From Cohnella candidum (GTDB lineage Bacteria > Bacillota > Bacilli > Paenibacillales > Paenibacillaceae): 64,000 nucleotides of DNA. The notes under the pieces were generated by a model. That model was not told the origin of the DNA, did not search any database, and saw only the letters and a program-made list of their open reading frames with translations. Of the stretch, positions 1 to 9,610 are shown in pieces. The DNA lies in assembly GCF_003713065.1 (NCBI RefSeq), contig NZ_CP033433.1, forward strand, positions 496,001 to 560,000. The letters are read 5' to 3'. Positions within the stretch are counted from its first letter, which is position 1; the number at the start of each line of letters is the position of its first letter. A program made the translations under genes and the position numbers.

Positions 1-998
1 TCGCCTTCAGCGGAAGCGTCGGCGGCAGCGGCGTTCGGCATGCCTATGCGCCGTTGCCGGGATTCGTGAACGCGGCGGACGACGAAGCCGGCGAGGCCTT
101 GAAGCTCGGCATCGCGCAGGCCGGTGAGGAAGGCGCCGTCGTGAAGAATTTTGGAGCGTGCAAGAAGCTCTCTTATCTCGTCAGCGTCCCGAAGAGCGGG
201 ACCTACAACTTCCATTTTCGGGTCGCGCCCGGGTCGGATGGCGTGAAATTCCGCCTGAAGGACGGGGATACCGAAGTGATCCCGGCAATTGAAGTGCCTG
301 CCGGTAAAACCGGCGAATGGGTAACGGTATCCGCGGTCGGTATGAAATTAGAAGCCGGCTATCAACGGCTGACGCTCGAAGTCGACAAGGGCTCGATGGA
401 TTTCGCGAAGATGGAGACCGCGGCTTATGCCCCGGTTACCGCCGTGAAGGATGACTTCGAGGACAAGAACGATTTCGGTTGGACGCGTTACGAAGGCGGT
501 TGGTCCGTGAAACAAGGCCAGCTTCGCGCCTCGTCGCTGCAACCCGCGAAGACGGTAATCGGCGACTACGGTTGGACCGATTATTCCGTGGAAGCGGACC
601 TCACCGTGCCGGAGGACGGCGGGCAAACCGGACTGCTCGTCCGGGTCGCCAATCCGGCGAACGGCATGGATCAGAATCAGAACCGCGACGATTTCCTGCA
701 GGGCTACTTCGTCTACGTGGACGCGAAGGGCATCCATCTCGTCAAACACGATTACGACACGGTTCCGCTGGCGGATGCTGCATTCGCGACGCCGAAGCCC
801 GGCGAGATGGTGCATCTGAAGGTCCTGGCTGAGGGCAGCCGGCTCACGGTCTATGCCGGGGACGGCGGCAAACCGGTTCTCGAGTATGAGGACAAGAGCG
901 GGCGCGCGTTCCTGCAGGGCAAAGCCGGATTGAAATCGGTCGGCACCGCGTCGAGGTTCGACAAGGTGCGGATTGAACCCGCGGGAGGCAAGCCTTAA
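1..998 (+). CDS. Secreted carbohydrate-binding/lectin-like protein, C-terminal part (5' truncated by window)
   Basis: The reading frame is open from base 3 of the window to the TAA at 996-998, so the true start lies outside; the TTG at 54 is internal and has no ribosome site. The visible part holds a beta-rich segment ending in a pattern typical of CBM6/CBM35-like domains (GTYNFHFRV, then GYQRLTLEVD). A second domain starts at DDFEDKNDFGWTRYEGGWS and resembles the LamG/CBM66-like fold. That second domain matches the GWTRYGGTWS modules repeated in the secreted protein at 6410-8563. No catalytic motif is visible in this fragment. It is probably the tail of a secreted glycosidase, and its activity cannot be told from here. 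The chemoreceptor gene follows 39 bases downstream. Confidence 0.7.
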   Translation, partial: AFSGSVGGSGVRHAYAPLPGFVNAADDEAGEALKLGIAQAGEEGAVVKNFGACKKLSYLVSVPKSGTYNFHFRVAPGSDGVKFRLKDGDTEVIPAIEVPAGKTGEWVTVSAVGMKLEAGYQRLTLEVDKGSMDFAKMETAAYAPVTAVKDDFEDKNDFGWTRYEGGWSVKQGQLRASSLQPAKTVIGDYGWTDYSVEADLTVPEDGGQTGLLVRVANPANGMDQNQNRDDFLQGYFVYVDAKGIHLVKHDYDTVPLADAAFATPKPGEMVHLKVLAEGSRLTVYAGDGGKPVLEYEDKSGRAFLQGKAGLKSVGTASRFDKVRIEPAGGKP

Positions 999-1037
999 CG
1001 AAACCGGCTTCTAACTTTGAGGAGGAAATTCGATTCC

Positions 1038-3110
1038 ATGTGGACCCGAGCAGGCAGGTTCAAAGGAAATCCGCTGAAATCCGTCGGCATGAAGCTGTTC
1101 CTCGTTTTCTTCGTCAGCATTACGGCCTTCGTCGCCGTGCTGGGAACAGCTTCGTACCAGACGTCCAAAAAAATGCTTCAAAACAAGGTGACGGACGCGT
1201 CCCTGCAGACGATCGTGCAGACCGGCTCCAAGCTGGACTTGTTTTTCGCCCAACTGAATAGCCTGGCCAAGCAAATTTCGGGGGACAGCGAAATCGCCGA
1301 CGCTCTGCTCGCCTACGACAAGTCGGAAGCCGGCTCGGATTCTTCGCTGGATGCGGTAGACGCGGTGCAACGTAAAACGTCGCTCATTTTGTCGGACGGC
1401 GATCTGATCTATGCTTGGGGCATTTACGAGACCGACGGGACGGAAATCACCGGCTCCTCCACGAGGGGGGCGGCGACGGACGCCGAATGGTTGAAGAAAA
1501 CGGCGGAAGCCGACGGGGATGCGGCGTGGTTTCAAACGGCCAAGGAAGGCTACCTGAACAAAGGCGGCAATTCGGCGTTCGCGGTCGGCATGCTGCTGAA
1601 AAGCGCCAGTGAAGGCGCGAAGCCGAAAGTGCTCGGCATCGAGTTCAAGATGGCGAAGCTCGAAGCGCTGATGAACGACGTGAATCTGGGAGCGGGCAGC
1701 CAAAAGTACGTCGTATCCGCGGACGACCATATGGTGTATACGGTGAATCCGGAACAGCTCGCGGACCCGTCGCCGGTCCGCACGGGAGGCGGCAGCGACG
1801 CGAAAACGTTGGATGCCGCCGTGGCAGGCACGGACAGCCTGGTCGTGGTCTCGCCCATCCAATCGACGGGTTGGTACGCCGTCGGAACGCTGCCCAAGAA
1901 GGAGCTTTACAAAGAAACGAAATCGATCCTGAACATGACCCTGCTCATGGTTGCAGCCGCGATCGCGGTTGCGCTCGGCACCGGGTATGCGGTTGTCCGG
2001 ATGATCGGAACGCCGCTGCGCTCGCTGGCGCAAATGATGAAACAAGGAGCGAACGGCGACCTGTCCATCCGCGCGAAGATGCGGCGTTCGGACGAAATCG
2101 GTGAACTCGCCGACAACTTTAACGCGATGATCGGCAATCTGAGCGAGCTCGTGAACCGTGCGAAGTCCTCCGCCGACCAAGTTCGGGTCACGTCGCAGGA
2201 CTTGTCCGAGGCGTCCCGGCGCACCGCGCTGGCCGCCAAGGAAATCGCCGTCGCGACGGAGGAAATCGCGAGCGGCGCCACGAGCTTATCGATGGAAGCC
2301 GAGCGCGGCATTGAAGTGGTGGAGCGGATCGGCAGCCAGATGCGGAACATGAGGGCGGCCAGCGACGAGATGGGCCGCAACGCGGCGGACGTCCGTGCGG
2401 CGGGCGAGCAGGGCGCCGAATACATGAAGGACCTGCTGGACAAGACGCAGGTTACGGAGGATTTGACCCGCTCTATGGCGGAGAATGTCCGCCTGCTGAA
2501 GGAAAGCGCGTCCTCCATCCGCAAAATCCTTGAAGTGCTGGAAAGCATGACGAAGCAGACGAACATCCTGTCGCTTAACGCCGCGATTGAAGCGTCAAGA
2601 GCAGGCGCCGCGGGCAAAGGCTTCATGGTCGTCGCGGACGAAATCCGCAAGCTGGCCGATCAATCGCGGCAATCGATCGACGTGGTCGGGCAGATTACCG
2701 ACCGGATCCACGGCGAGATCGACGCGGTCGTCGGCAGCCTGGCTGCGGCCTATCCCGTCTTTGAAGCGCAGACGGCTTCGGTCAAACGCGCGGACGAAAT
2801 TTTCGCGCGGGTCGGGGAACGCATGGACGGCTTCGCGGACCGGGTGGCTCTCGTGCTGGAGGCGGTTCGAGAACTCGAAGCCACACAGGGAATCCTGAGC
2901 GACGCGATGGGCAGCGTCACCGCCGTCGCCCAGCAATCTTCGGCCACGACGGAGCAGGTCGCTTCCCTGAGCTCGGAGCAGTCGGGCATCGGCGAAGGGT
3001 TGGTCGGCCTGTCCGGGAAATTGGACCGGTTGTCGGCGGAGCTTCACGACTCTCTCGGCAAATTCGTGTCCGCGGAAGGCGGCGACAATGAAGGGGGATT
3101 GGCTTCGTGA
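1038..3110 (+). CDS. Methyl-accepting chemotaxis protein (transmembrane chemoreceptor)
   Basis: This 690-residue protein has a first membrane helix near residues 19-39, an extracellular Cache-like sensor to about residue 297, a second helix near 298-321, a HAMP domain near 322-375 and a long coiled-coil signalling domain. The hairpin tip, around residues 500-545, carries the hallmark [20 protein letters not shown] followed by [12 protein letters not shown], which contacts CheA/CheW. ATG 1038 is preferred because AGGAGG lies at 1020-1025; an in-frame TTG at 1017 would place that site inside the gene. The stop overlaps the next gene's GTG by four bases, so the receptor is translationally coupled to a GH43 lipoprotein. 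This suggests that it senses a sugar released by the locus. The ligand is unknown. Confidence 0.93.
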   Translation: MWTRAGRFKGNPLKSVGMKLFLVFFVSITAFVAVLGTASYQTSKKMLQNKVTDASLQTIVQTGSKLDLFFAQLNSLAKQISGDSEIADALLAYDKSEAGSDSSLDAVDAVQRKTSLILSDGDLIYAWGIYETDGTEITGSSTRGAATDAEWLKKTAEADGDAAWFQTAKEGYLNKGGNSAFAVGMLLKSASEGAKPKVLGIEFKMAKLEALMNDVNLGAGSQKYVVSADDHMVYTVNPEQLADPSPVRTGGGSDAKTLDAAVAGTDSLVVVSPIQSTGWYAVGTLPKKELYKETKSILNMTLLMVAAAIAVALGTGYAVVRMIGTPLRSLAQMMKQGANGDLSIRAKMRRSDEIGELADNFNAMIGNLSELVNRAKSSADQVRVTSQDLSEASRRTALAAKEIAVATEEIASGATSLSMEAERGIEVVERIGSQMRNMRAASDEMGRNAADVRAAGEQGAEYMKDLLDKTQVTEDLTRSMAENVRLLKESASSIRKILEVLESMTKQTNILSLNAAIEASRAGAAGKGFMVVADEIRKLADQSRQSIDVVGQITDRIHGEIDAVVGSLAAAYPVFEAQTASVKRADEIFARVGERMDGFADRVALVLEAVRELEATQGILSDAMGSVTAVAQQSSATTEQVASLSSEQSGIGEGLVGLSGKLDRLSAELHDSLGKFVSAEGGDNEGGLAS

Positions 3111-4531
3111 AGCGTCGGCGATCTTGGTTGCTATTGACGCTCAGCGTTCTGACGGTCTCTGCTTTGTGGTTGGGAGGATGCAGTATGAAAGACGGCAAGA
3201 AGACCGGGGAGGCAACCTTCTATAACCCGATCATGAAAAGTGGGGCGGATCCATGGGTGGTCCGGAAGGATGGCTATTATTACTACATGCATACCGTCGG
3301 CAATGCGATCCAACTGTGGAAATCGAATTCGCTGACGGATCTCGCGGCGGCGGAAACGGCGACCGTGTGGCAGCCATCCGGCGGAGGACCGGCTTCGTCG
3401 GACATCTGGGCGCCGGAGCTCCATTGGATCCAGGGCAAATGGTACATCTATTTCGCGGCGGACGACGGCAGCAACGAAACCCATCGGATGTACGTGCTGC
3501 AATCCGAAACCGACGACGCGCTCGGCGCCTACAAAGAAATGGGCCAGATCACCGACCCGACCGACAAATGGGCGATCGACGGCACCGTGCTGACCAAGAA
3601 AGACGGCTCGCTGTACTTCGTCTGGTCCGGCTGGGAAGGCGACGAAAACGTCACCCAAAAGCTTTACATCGCGCCGATGAGCAACCCGTATACGATCAGC
3701 GGGAACCGGGTCGAAATTTCGAAACCGGAATTGGCGTGGGAAACGATCGGGCAGCCGACGGTCAACGAAGGGCCGGAGGTGCTGGTTTCCGACAAGAAAA
3801 TCAACATCGTTTATTCGGCCAGCGGAAGCTGGACGGACGACTACACGCTTGGATTGCTGTCGGCCGATCCGGACAGCAACCTGCTGGATCCGGCTTCGTG
3901 GAAGAAGCACCCCGAGCCGGCATTCGCCAAAACGGACGACGTATTCGGTCCGGGCCACGCCTCGTTCGTGAAATCGCCGGACGGCAAAGAGGATTGGATC
4001 GTCTACCATGCGGCCAAGACGGCAGGCGCCGGCTGGGACCGGAACGTGCGCATCCAGCCGTTCCAATGGAACGACGACGGCACGCCGAACTTCGGCAAGC
4101 CGGTTTCGACCCGGACGGCGCTGGCCTTGCCTTCCGGCGAGAACGGCCGCGTGCGGCTGGAAGCGGAAGAAGCGAAGCTGGAAGGCCTGCTGGTGAAGGA
4201 TCGCGAGGACGCCTCCGGAGGCAAAACGGTCGGCAGCGATAAGGACGGCGCCCGCTCGGCCACCTTCAACATCGAAGTCGAAAAGGACGGCTTGTACACG
4301 CTCGCGCTGCGTTATTTGAATGAAGGCGCGGTCGTGGAGCAGCTCACGGTGACGGTGAACGGCAAACTCAAAGTCGACGTTTCGCTGGACGCCGGTTTCA
4401 ACGGCGAATGGTCGAACGATTACATTCCGGTTCCCCTTAAGAAGGGAAGCAATGAAGTGAAATTCAGCGGCGGGGATTCCTGGCTTTCGCTCGACGCGAT
4501 CGACGTGCTGCCCCCGCAAACCAAACCATAA
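3107..4531 (+). CDS. GH43 family lipoprotein glycosidase with C-terminal CBM-like domain
   Basis: This 474-residue protein starts with GTG 3107, which overlaps the receptor stop as GTGA; AGGGGG precedes it. A lipobox (LGGC, Cys25) predicts a cell-surface lipoprotein. Residues about 38-345 form a GH43 five-bladed propeller. The three expected acids are visible: Asp48 in GADPW, Asp158 in WAIDGT and Glu221 in VNEGPE. The last ~110 residues ([12 protein letters not shown] to LDAIDVL) look like a CBM6/35 domain. Its closest relative in the window is the cytoplasmic enzyme at 8651. GH43 enzymes of this type act on arabinose- or xylose-bearing chains; the exact bond is not determined. GH2 follows 19 bases downstream. 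Confidence 0.88.
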   Translation: MKRRRSWLLLTLSVLTVSALWLGGCSMKDGKKTGEATFYNPIMKSGADPWVVRKDGYYYYMHTVGNAIQLWKSNSLTDLAAAETATVWQPSGGGPASSDIWAPELHWIQGKWYIYFAADDGSNETHRMYVLQSETDDALGAYKEMGQITDPTDKWAIDGTVLTKKDGSLYFVWSGWEGDENVTQKLYIAPMSNPYTISGNRVEISKPELAWETIGQPTVNEGPEVLVSDKKINIVYSASGSWTDDYTLGLLSADPDSNLLDPASWKKHPEPAFAKTDDVFGPGHASFVKSPDGKEDWIVYHAAKTAGAGWDRNVRIQPFQWNDDGTPNFGKPVSTRTALALPSGENGRVRLEAEEAKLEGLLVKDREDASGGKTVGSDKDGARSATFNIEVEKDGLYTLALRYLNEGAVVEQLTVTVNGKLKVDVSLDAGFNGEWSNDYIPVPLKKGSNEVKFSGGDSWLSLDAIDVLPPQTKP

Positions 4532-4550
4532 TAGGACAGGTGAAGCCAAA

Positions 4551-6308
4551 ATGGCACTGAGCATGTACCGCAAAGATTATCCGAGACCCCAATTCGTACG
4601 CCAGGACTGGCTCAATCTGAACGGCCAATGGGACTTCCGTTTCGACGACGCGAATGAAGGCGAAGCCCTGCAGTGGTTTTCCAACTTCCAAGGGGACCGC
4701 AAAATCGAAGTTCCGTTCGTCTATGAAACCAAAGCCAGCGGCATCGGCGAAGAGACCTTCCACCCTTACGTCTGGTATCACCGCACGTTCGAAATTCCGG
4801 CTGAGCAGCAGGGCAAACGGATCGTACTCCATTTTCAAGCCGTGGACTATGTGGCGAAAGTGTGGGTGAACGGCACTTACGTCGGCCGGCACGAAGGCGG
4901 GTATTCCGCGTTTTCGTTCGACGTCACTCCTTACCTGCTGAAGGATGCGGCGAACAGCGTCGTCGTGAAGGTCGAGGACAGCGACAGCGTCACGCAGCCG
5001 CGGGGCAAACAGCGCTGGAGGAAAGAAAACTTCGGCTGCTGGTACGTGCAGACGACCGGGATTTGGCAGACGGTGTGGCTGGAATACGTGGAGAGCAGCC
5101 ATGTCTCTTCCGTCAAAATTACGCCGGATCTAGACGCCAACGCCGTACGCTTTGATTACCGCGTGGCGGGCGACGCGGCGGGACAGCCGCTGCGCCTGAC
5201 GACGAAAATTTCGATGGACGGCTTACCGGTCAAGGAAACGAGCATCGGCGTCGACCGTTCTACGACCTCGGCCACCGTCGAGCTGATCAGCGAGACGAGG
5301 GAATGGCGGGTAGAACAGTGGAGCCCGCAGAGCCCGAAATTGTATGAAGTAGAGTTCGTCCTGACCGAAGGGGACCGCGTCGTCGACCGCGTTCAATCGT
5401 ACTTCGGCATGCGCAAAGTGTCGATCCACAAGGGCAAAGTGCTGCTGAACAACCAATCGATTTACCAGCGCCTTATCCTCGATCAAGGCTATTGGCCCGA
5501 CAGCCATCTGACGCCGCCATCGGAGGAAGCCATTCTCAAGGACATCGACGCGATCCTGGCGATGGGATACAACGGCGTGCGCAAACACCAGAAAATCGAA
5601 GACGCGCGTTTCCTCTATTGGTGCGACGTGAAGGGCGTGCTGGTATGGTCCGAGGCGGCAGCGACGTACGAATTCAACGACGAAGCCGTCGACCGCTTCA
5701 CCCGCGAATGGCTGGAGATCGTACAGCAGCAGTACAACCATCCTTGCATCGTGACTTGGGTGCCGTTTAACGAGTCGTGGGGCATCGGCAACGTGTACGC
5801 GGACGTCAAGCAGCAACAGTTCACGGAAGCGATCTACCATTTGACCAAATCTTTCGACCCGTACCGTCCTGTCGTCGTCAACGACGGCTGGGAGCATACG
5901 GTTTCGGATATCCTCACACTGCACGATTACGAAGAAGCCGGCGAAGCTTTATTCAAGCGCTACACGAACAAGGACGCGATCACGAACAACGAAATCGCGT
6001 TCAACAACTGGAAGTACGCGTTCGCGCAGGGTTACGAATACCGGGGACAGCCGATCATCGTCAGCGAATTCGGGGGCATCGCTTTCCAGACCGACAAGGG
6101 ATGGGGCTACGGCAACCAGGTCGATTCGGACGAAGCGTTCATCGCGCGGTTCCGCAGCATTACGCAGGCGATCAAAGACCTCGATTATGTTTGCGGCTAC
6201 TGCTACACGCAAGTGTCCGATGTCCAGCAGGAAGTGAACGGCCTTCTCACGGAAAACCGCGAGCCGAAGCTTCCGCTTGACATAATCAAAGCGATCAACC
6301 TCGCTTAA
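4551..6308 (+). CDS. Glycoside hydrolase family 2 enzyme (beta-glucuronidase/beta-galactosidase-like)
   Basis: This 585-residue protein has no signal peptide and is therefore probably cytoplasmic. The N-terminal sugar-binding domain (LNLNGQWDFRF, later HPYVWYHRTFEIP) is followed by an Ig-like domain and a TIM barrel. The acid/base is Glu408 in VPFNESWG and the nucleophile is Glu506 in IVSEFGG, both in the places expected for GH2. At under 600 residues it is nearer to short GH2 beta-glucuronidase types than to 1000-residue LacZ. ATG 4551 follows a weak ACAGGTGA. It probably shares a transcript with the chemoreceptor and GH43 genes. The sugar removed (glucuronic acid, galactose or mannose) cannot be fixed from motifs alone. 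Confidence 0.88.
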   Translation: MALSMYRKDYPRPQFVRQDWLNLNGQWDFRFDDANEGEALQWFSNFQGDRKIEVPFVYETKASGIGEETFHPYVWYHRTFEIPAEQQGKRIVLHFQAVDYVAKVWVNGTYVGRHEGGYSAFSFDVTPYLLKDAANSVVVKVEDSDSVTQPRGKQRWRKENFGCWYVQTTGIWQTVWLEYVESSHVSSVKITPDLDANAVRFDYRVAGDAAGQPLRLTTKISMDGLPVKETSIGVDRSTTSATVELISETREWRVEQWSPQSPKLYEVEFVLTEGDRVVDRVQSYFGMRKVSIHKGKVLLNNQSIYQRLILDQGYWPDSHLTPPSEEAILKDIDAILAMGYNGVRKHQKIEDARFLYWCDVKGVLVWSEAAATYEFNDEAVDRFTREWLEIVQQQYNHPCIVTWVPFNESWGIGNVYADVKQQQFTEAIYHLTKSFDPYRPVVVNDGWEHTVSDILTLHDYEEAGEALFKRYTNKDAITNNEIAFNNWKYAFAQGYEYRGQPIIVSEFGGIAFQTDKGWGYGNQVDSDEAFIARFRSITQAIKDLDYVCGYCYTQVSDVQQEVNGLLTENREPKLPLDIIKAINLA

Positions 6309-6328
6309 GGAAAGGAGGCCGGCGAAGG

Positions 6329-6348
6329 GAAGAGAAGAGAAGAGAAGA
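6329..6348 (+). repeat. Pentanucleotide tract, four copies of GAAGA
   Basis: Four perfect GAAGA units lie in the 101-base gap between the GH2 gene and the next secreted-protein gene. A strong Shine-Dalgarno-like AAGGAAAGGAGG lies just before it with no start codon at a usable distance. The tract is outside any coding frame. It may be slippage-prone or simply low-complexity sequence. Confidence 0.7.
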
Positions 6349-6409
6349 GGCACCCGGTCAGGCAGAATACGGTCGTTCGAGCCATAGGACCCTATAGGAG
6401 GCAATAGTA

Positions 6410-8563
6410 ATGAAAAAGACGCTCACTCTTTTCATCACGATCCTGCTTGGTTTGGGTTTCGCGACGTCGGTTTTCGCCGAGGGCGGTCCCGCTTCGATCG
6501 GAAGCGCGATCACCGTCAACAACATGCCTACCTTCACCGACGCCGGCACCGACGCCCGCGGCTTTTCCCCGGGTACGTTCGGTTCGGAGTACGGCCGGAT
6601 GCTGAAATTGACCAACGGCAACTGGCTGGCCGTCTACACGATCTACGATAACAACGGATACACGAAAACGGCGAGCGGCGGAACCAAGCTGCAGGTCGCC
6701 CGGAGCACGGACAACGCAAGGACGTGGACCGTCATCGCCACGCTGGCGGATCCCGGCAGGGACATGGATAACGGGCAGATGTTCCAGCTTCCGAACGGGG
6801 ACATCCTGCTCGCCTGCCGCTCCGTCCGGTGGCAGGAGTCGTATCGGCTGGACGTCTACAAAAGCACCAATCTGGGCGCGAACTGGACGTATCTGAGCAC
6901 GATCGACCAGAACAATGGCGCGCCCGGCAGTTTGGGCAACCCGGACCGCGGCGTCTACGAGCCGCATCTGGGAGTTCTGGGCGACGGACGTCTTGCCGTG
7001 TTCTACGCGAACGAGAAGAATGCCTTGGAAAGCCCGGCGTACAGCCAGATCATTTCGGAGAAGATTTCGACCGATAACGGGGCGACTTGGGGCTCCGAGA
7101 TTTTCGCGGTATGGAATCCCGCCAATTCGGCCTCCCGTCCGGGCATGCCGGTCTGGACCAAAATGAACAACGGCAAGTACATCTTGACATCCGAGGTTTG
7201 CGGGACGAACGGCTGCAACATTTACTACAAGATTTCGAACGACGGCTTCACCTGGGCGAGCGGAATCGGCACGCAAGTGCCGAATCAGTCCGGCGCTCCC
7301 TACGTGATCTCGCTAAGCGACGGCCGATTGGCGCTGACGTCCAACACGAACCAGCTCTCGTTCAGCAACGATTACGGCGCGACCTGGTACCTCAACGATA
7401 CGGCGCTGTGGCCCGGCAGCTTCCCGGATTACTATTGGAGCAGCTTGTACCAGACGGGACCCGGAGAGATCGCGGGCATGACGTCGGCGCCCCGCTCCGT
7501 GGGCGGGCACAACGTGCAGATGAAGTTCGCTTCCCTCGCGACGTCTTACTTCAACGACTTCGCGGCCGGCAACGATAACGGCTGGACCCGATACGGAGGA
7601 ACCTGGTCGGCAACGGGCGGCGCGTACACCGTAACGTCGGCGAATGCGGACAAATCGATCGTCACGCCTTATGTCTCGCTCGTGAATTACAGCGTGGAAG
7701 CGGACGTGAAGCTGAACAACGCCGGGCAGGGCAGCCTGATTTTCGACGTGACCGGGCCTTCGGTGAACGTGGACGGGTTCGTCGGCTACGGCGCCGGCAT
7801 CGATTCGAACGGCACGGTGTGGCTCGGCCGATTCAACAACGGCTTCACCTCGCTCGCGAGCGTTCCGATGACGATCGCGACAGGCACGACCTATCATTTG
7901 AAGGTCGCGAAAAACAACGGCCGCATGCAGGTCTACGTCAACGGCGTCCTGAAAATCGACTTTACGGACACGACTTACAAGCGGGGGACGATCGGCGTGC
8001 GCGGCGGTTTCGGGAACAGCGCCACGTTCGACAACGTCACCGTAACGCCGTTCACTTACTCGAACGATTTCGCGAGCAACGAAGACGGCGGCTGGACGCA
8101 TTACGGCGGCACCTGGAGCGTGGCTTCCGGGGAATATACCGTCGCTTCCGACGCGGCGATTTCCAAGTCGGTTCTGAACACCCCGGTTACCGGGACGAAC
8201 TACACGATCGAAGGCAGCATCCGGGTCAACAACAGCGGGCAAGGCAGCCTGATCTGGAACGTCTCTAGTCCGGGCGTCGGCACTGACAGCTTCAAAGGGT
8301 ACGGAGCCGGCATCGACATGAACGGTACGGTATGGCTGGGCAAATTCAACAACAATTACACCCAGCTGGGCAGCGCGGCGGCGTCCCTTCCCGCGAACAC
8401 CTGGCATCAAATCAAAATCGTCATCACCGGCTTCCGCATCCAGGTGTACGTGAACAACGTACTGCGGATCGACGTGACGGATTCTTCCTTCAATAACGGT
8501 TCTTTCGGCGTCAGAGGCGGCTTCGGCAACAACGTGAGTTTCGACAACTTGAAGGTCTACTGA
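6410..8563 (+). CDS. Secreted Asp-box (BNR) propeller, GH93/sialidase-like, with two tandem C-terminal lectin-like modules
   Basis: This 717-residue protein has a signal peptide, probably cut after VFA near residue 24. Residues about 30-380 carry repeated Asp-boxes (STDNARTW, STNLGANW, STDNGATW, SNDGFTW, SNDYGATW), the mark of six-bladed sialidase-type propellers. In an arabinan-type context, exo-arabinanase GH93 is the best guess and sialidase the alternative. Two homologous modules follow, at about residues 383-548 and 551-717. Each starts with GWT-YGGTWS and ends with GVRGGFGN-FDN; they resemble CBM66-like beta-sandwiches. ATG 6410 is preceded by TAGGAGG. A terminator at 8573 closes the unit. 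Confidence 0.8.
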   Translation: MKKTLTLFITILLGLGFATSVFAEGGPASIGSAITVNNMPTFTDAGTDARGFSPGTFGSEYGRMLKLTNGNWLAVYTIYDNNGYTKTASGGTKLQVARSTDNARTWTVIATLADPGRDMDNGQMFQLPNGDILLACRSVRWQESYRLDVYKSTNLGANWTYLSTIDQNNGAPGSLGNPDRGVYEPHLGVLGDGRLAVFYANEKNALESPAYSQIISEKISTDNGATWGSEIFAVWNPANSASRPGMPVWTKMNNGKYILTSEVCGTNGCNIYYKISNDGFTWASGIGTQVPNQSGAPYVISLSDGRLALTSNTNQLSFSNDYGATWYLNDTALWPGSFPDYYWSSLYQTGPGEIAGMTSAPRSVGGHNVQMKFASLATSYFNDFAAGNDNGWTRYGGTWSATGGAYTVTSANADKSIVTPYVSLVNYSVEADVKLNNAGQGSLIFDVTGPSVNVDGFVGYGAGIDSNGTVWLGRFNNGFTSLASVPMTIATGTTYHLKVAKNNGRMQVYVNGVLKIDFTDTTYKRGTIGVRGGFGNSATFDNVTVTPFTYSNDFASNEDGGWTHYGGTWSVASGEYTVASDAAISKSVLNTPVTGTNYTIEGSIRVNNSGQGSLIWNVSSPGVGTDSFKGYGAGIDMNGTVWLGKFNNNYTQLGSAAASLPANTWHQIKIVITGFRIQVYVNNVLRIDVTDSSFNNGSFGVRGGFGNNVSFDNLKVY

Positions 8564-8572
8564 TTTACGTGG

Positions 8573-8605
8573 GGGTAACCGCTGGGACAGGGTTACCCTC
8601 TTTTT
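8573..8605 (+). terminator. Rho-independent terminator after the propeller gene
   Basis: GGGTAACC (8573-8580) pairs with GGTTACCC (8591-8598) across a 10-base loop, followed by TCTTTTT. It ends the chemoreceptor/GH43/GH2/propeller block. Confidence 0.85.
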
Positions 8606-8650
8606 AATATATAGAGAGGCAAGCAAAGCAGGATGGGAGGAGAACAACAT

Positions 8651-9610
8651 ATGAACAACGCTGCATTCCGCAATCCGATCAAGTCCAAAGGCGCGGATCC
8701 TTGGATGTACCGTCATGACGACGGAAACTACTATTTCATGGTGACGGAAAGAGATCGCCTGGAGCTGTACAAGTCCAACTCCATGAGCCGGATCGGACGG
8801 GAACGGCCGGTTACCGTCTGGATTCCGCCGCAGGAAGGCCCGGGGAGCCGGGAACTGTGGGCGCCGGAAATCCATCATATCCAGGGCAAGTGGTACATCT
8901 ATTACACGGCAAGCGACGGGAGCGGGGACGCCTCCCGAAGGATATACGTATTGGAGAATGATAGCGACGATCCGATGTCCGGTGCTTGGAGCTTGAAAGG
9001 GGCAGTCAACACGGCCATCGCCGGCTTGGATGGCACGGTGCTGCAGCATGGCGGCGAATTGTATTTCATGTACGCCGGTTACGGGCATTTTCCCGATTAC
9101 GGTTCGGCGATCTACGCCGCGAAGATGGCGAATCCGTGGACGTTGGAGGGTTCGGAAGCTTTGCTGACGAAGCCGGAGTTCGAGTGGGAGAAGCAAGGGG
9201 GCATGGCGATTAACGAAGGGCCCTGCTTCCTCGTCCGGAACGGGAAGGTTTTCCTCATCTATTCGGCCAGTACGACGTGGTCGGATGATTATTCGCTAGG
9301 CATGCTTACCGCGGAGGAGGGCAGCGACCTGTTGGATCCGGCGTCATGGACGAAGAATGATCGTCCGGTATTCAAGAAGGCGCCGGAGAACGGCGTGTTC
9401 GCGCCGGGGCACAACAGCTTCACCCGTTCTCCCGACGGCACCGAAGATTGGATCGTCTACCACGCGATCCCGGAATCGAACGGAGGCGCGCAAAACCGGC
9501 GGACGCATATGCAGAGATTCGGATGGGCGGCGGATGGAACGCCGGATTTCGGCAGTCCGTGGGTACCGGATGTCGATTATCCCGTGCCGTCTGGCGAGGA
9601 GGCGCCATGA
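8651..9610 (+). CDS. Cytoplasmic GH43 family glycosidase
   Basis: This 319-residue single-domain GH43 enzyme has no signal peptide or lipobox. The key acids are Asp16 in GADPW, Asp127 in GLDGT and Glu189 in INEGP. It is colinear with the catalytic part of the lipoprotein at 3107 (shared [43 protein letters not shown]), so the two are paralogues with different cell locations. ATG 8651 is chosen because GGGAGGAG at 8635-8642 is well spaced; the upstream ATG 8633 would place that site inside the gene. Its stop overlaps the start of an ABC-2 permease gene (ATGA), so the enzyme and transporter are translationally coupled. Confidence 0.88.
   Translation: MNNAAFRNPIKSKGADPWMYRHDDGNYYFMVTERDRLELYKSNSMSRIGRERPVTVWIPPQEGPGSRELWAPEIHHIQGKWYIYYTASDGSGDASRRIYVLENDSDDPMSGAWSLKGAVNTAIAGLDGTVLQHGGELYFMYAGYGHFPDYGSAIYAAKMANPWTLEGSEALLTKPEFEWEKQGGMAINEGPCFLVRNGKVFLIYSASTTWSDDYSLGMLTAEEGSDLLDPASWTKNDRPVFKKAPENGVFAPGHNSFTRSPDGTEDWIVYHAIPESNGGAQNRRTHMQRFGWAADGTPDFGSPWVPDVDYPVPSGEEAP

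Noticed and set aside
7313-9196. Minus-strand open frame of 627 codons opposite the propeller and GH43 genes
   Set aside because: It crosses a clear terminator and two genes with catalytic motifs on the plus strand; no ribosome site or domain was seen.
9448-9606. Extension of the first ABC-2 permease upstream of 9607
   Set aside because: It lies inside the GH43 gene in another frame; the ATGA overlap at 9607 gives a normal family N-terminus.
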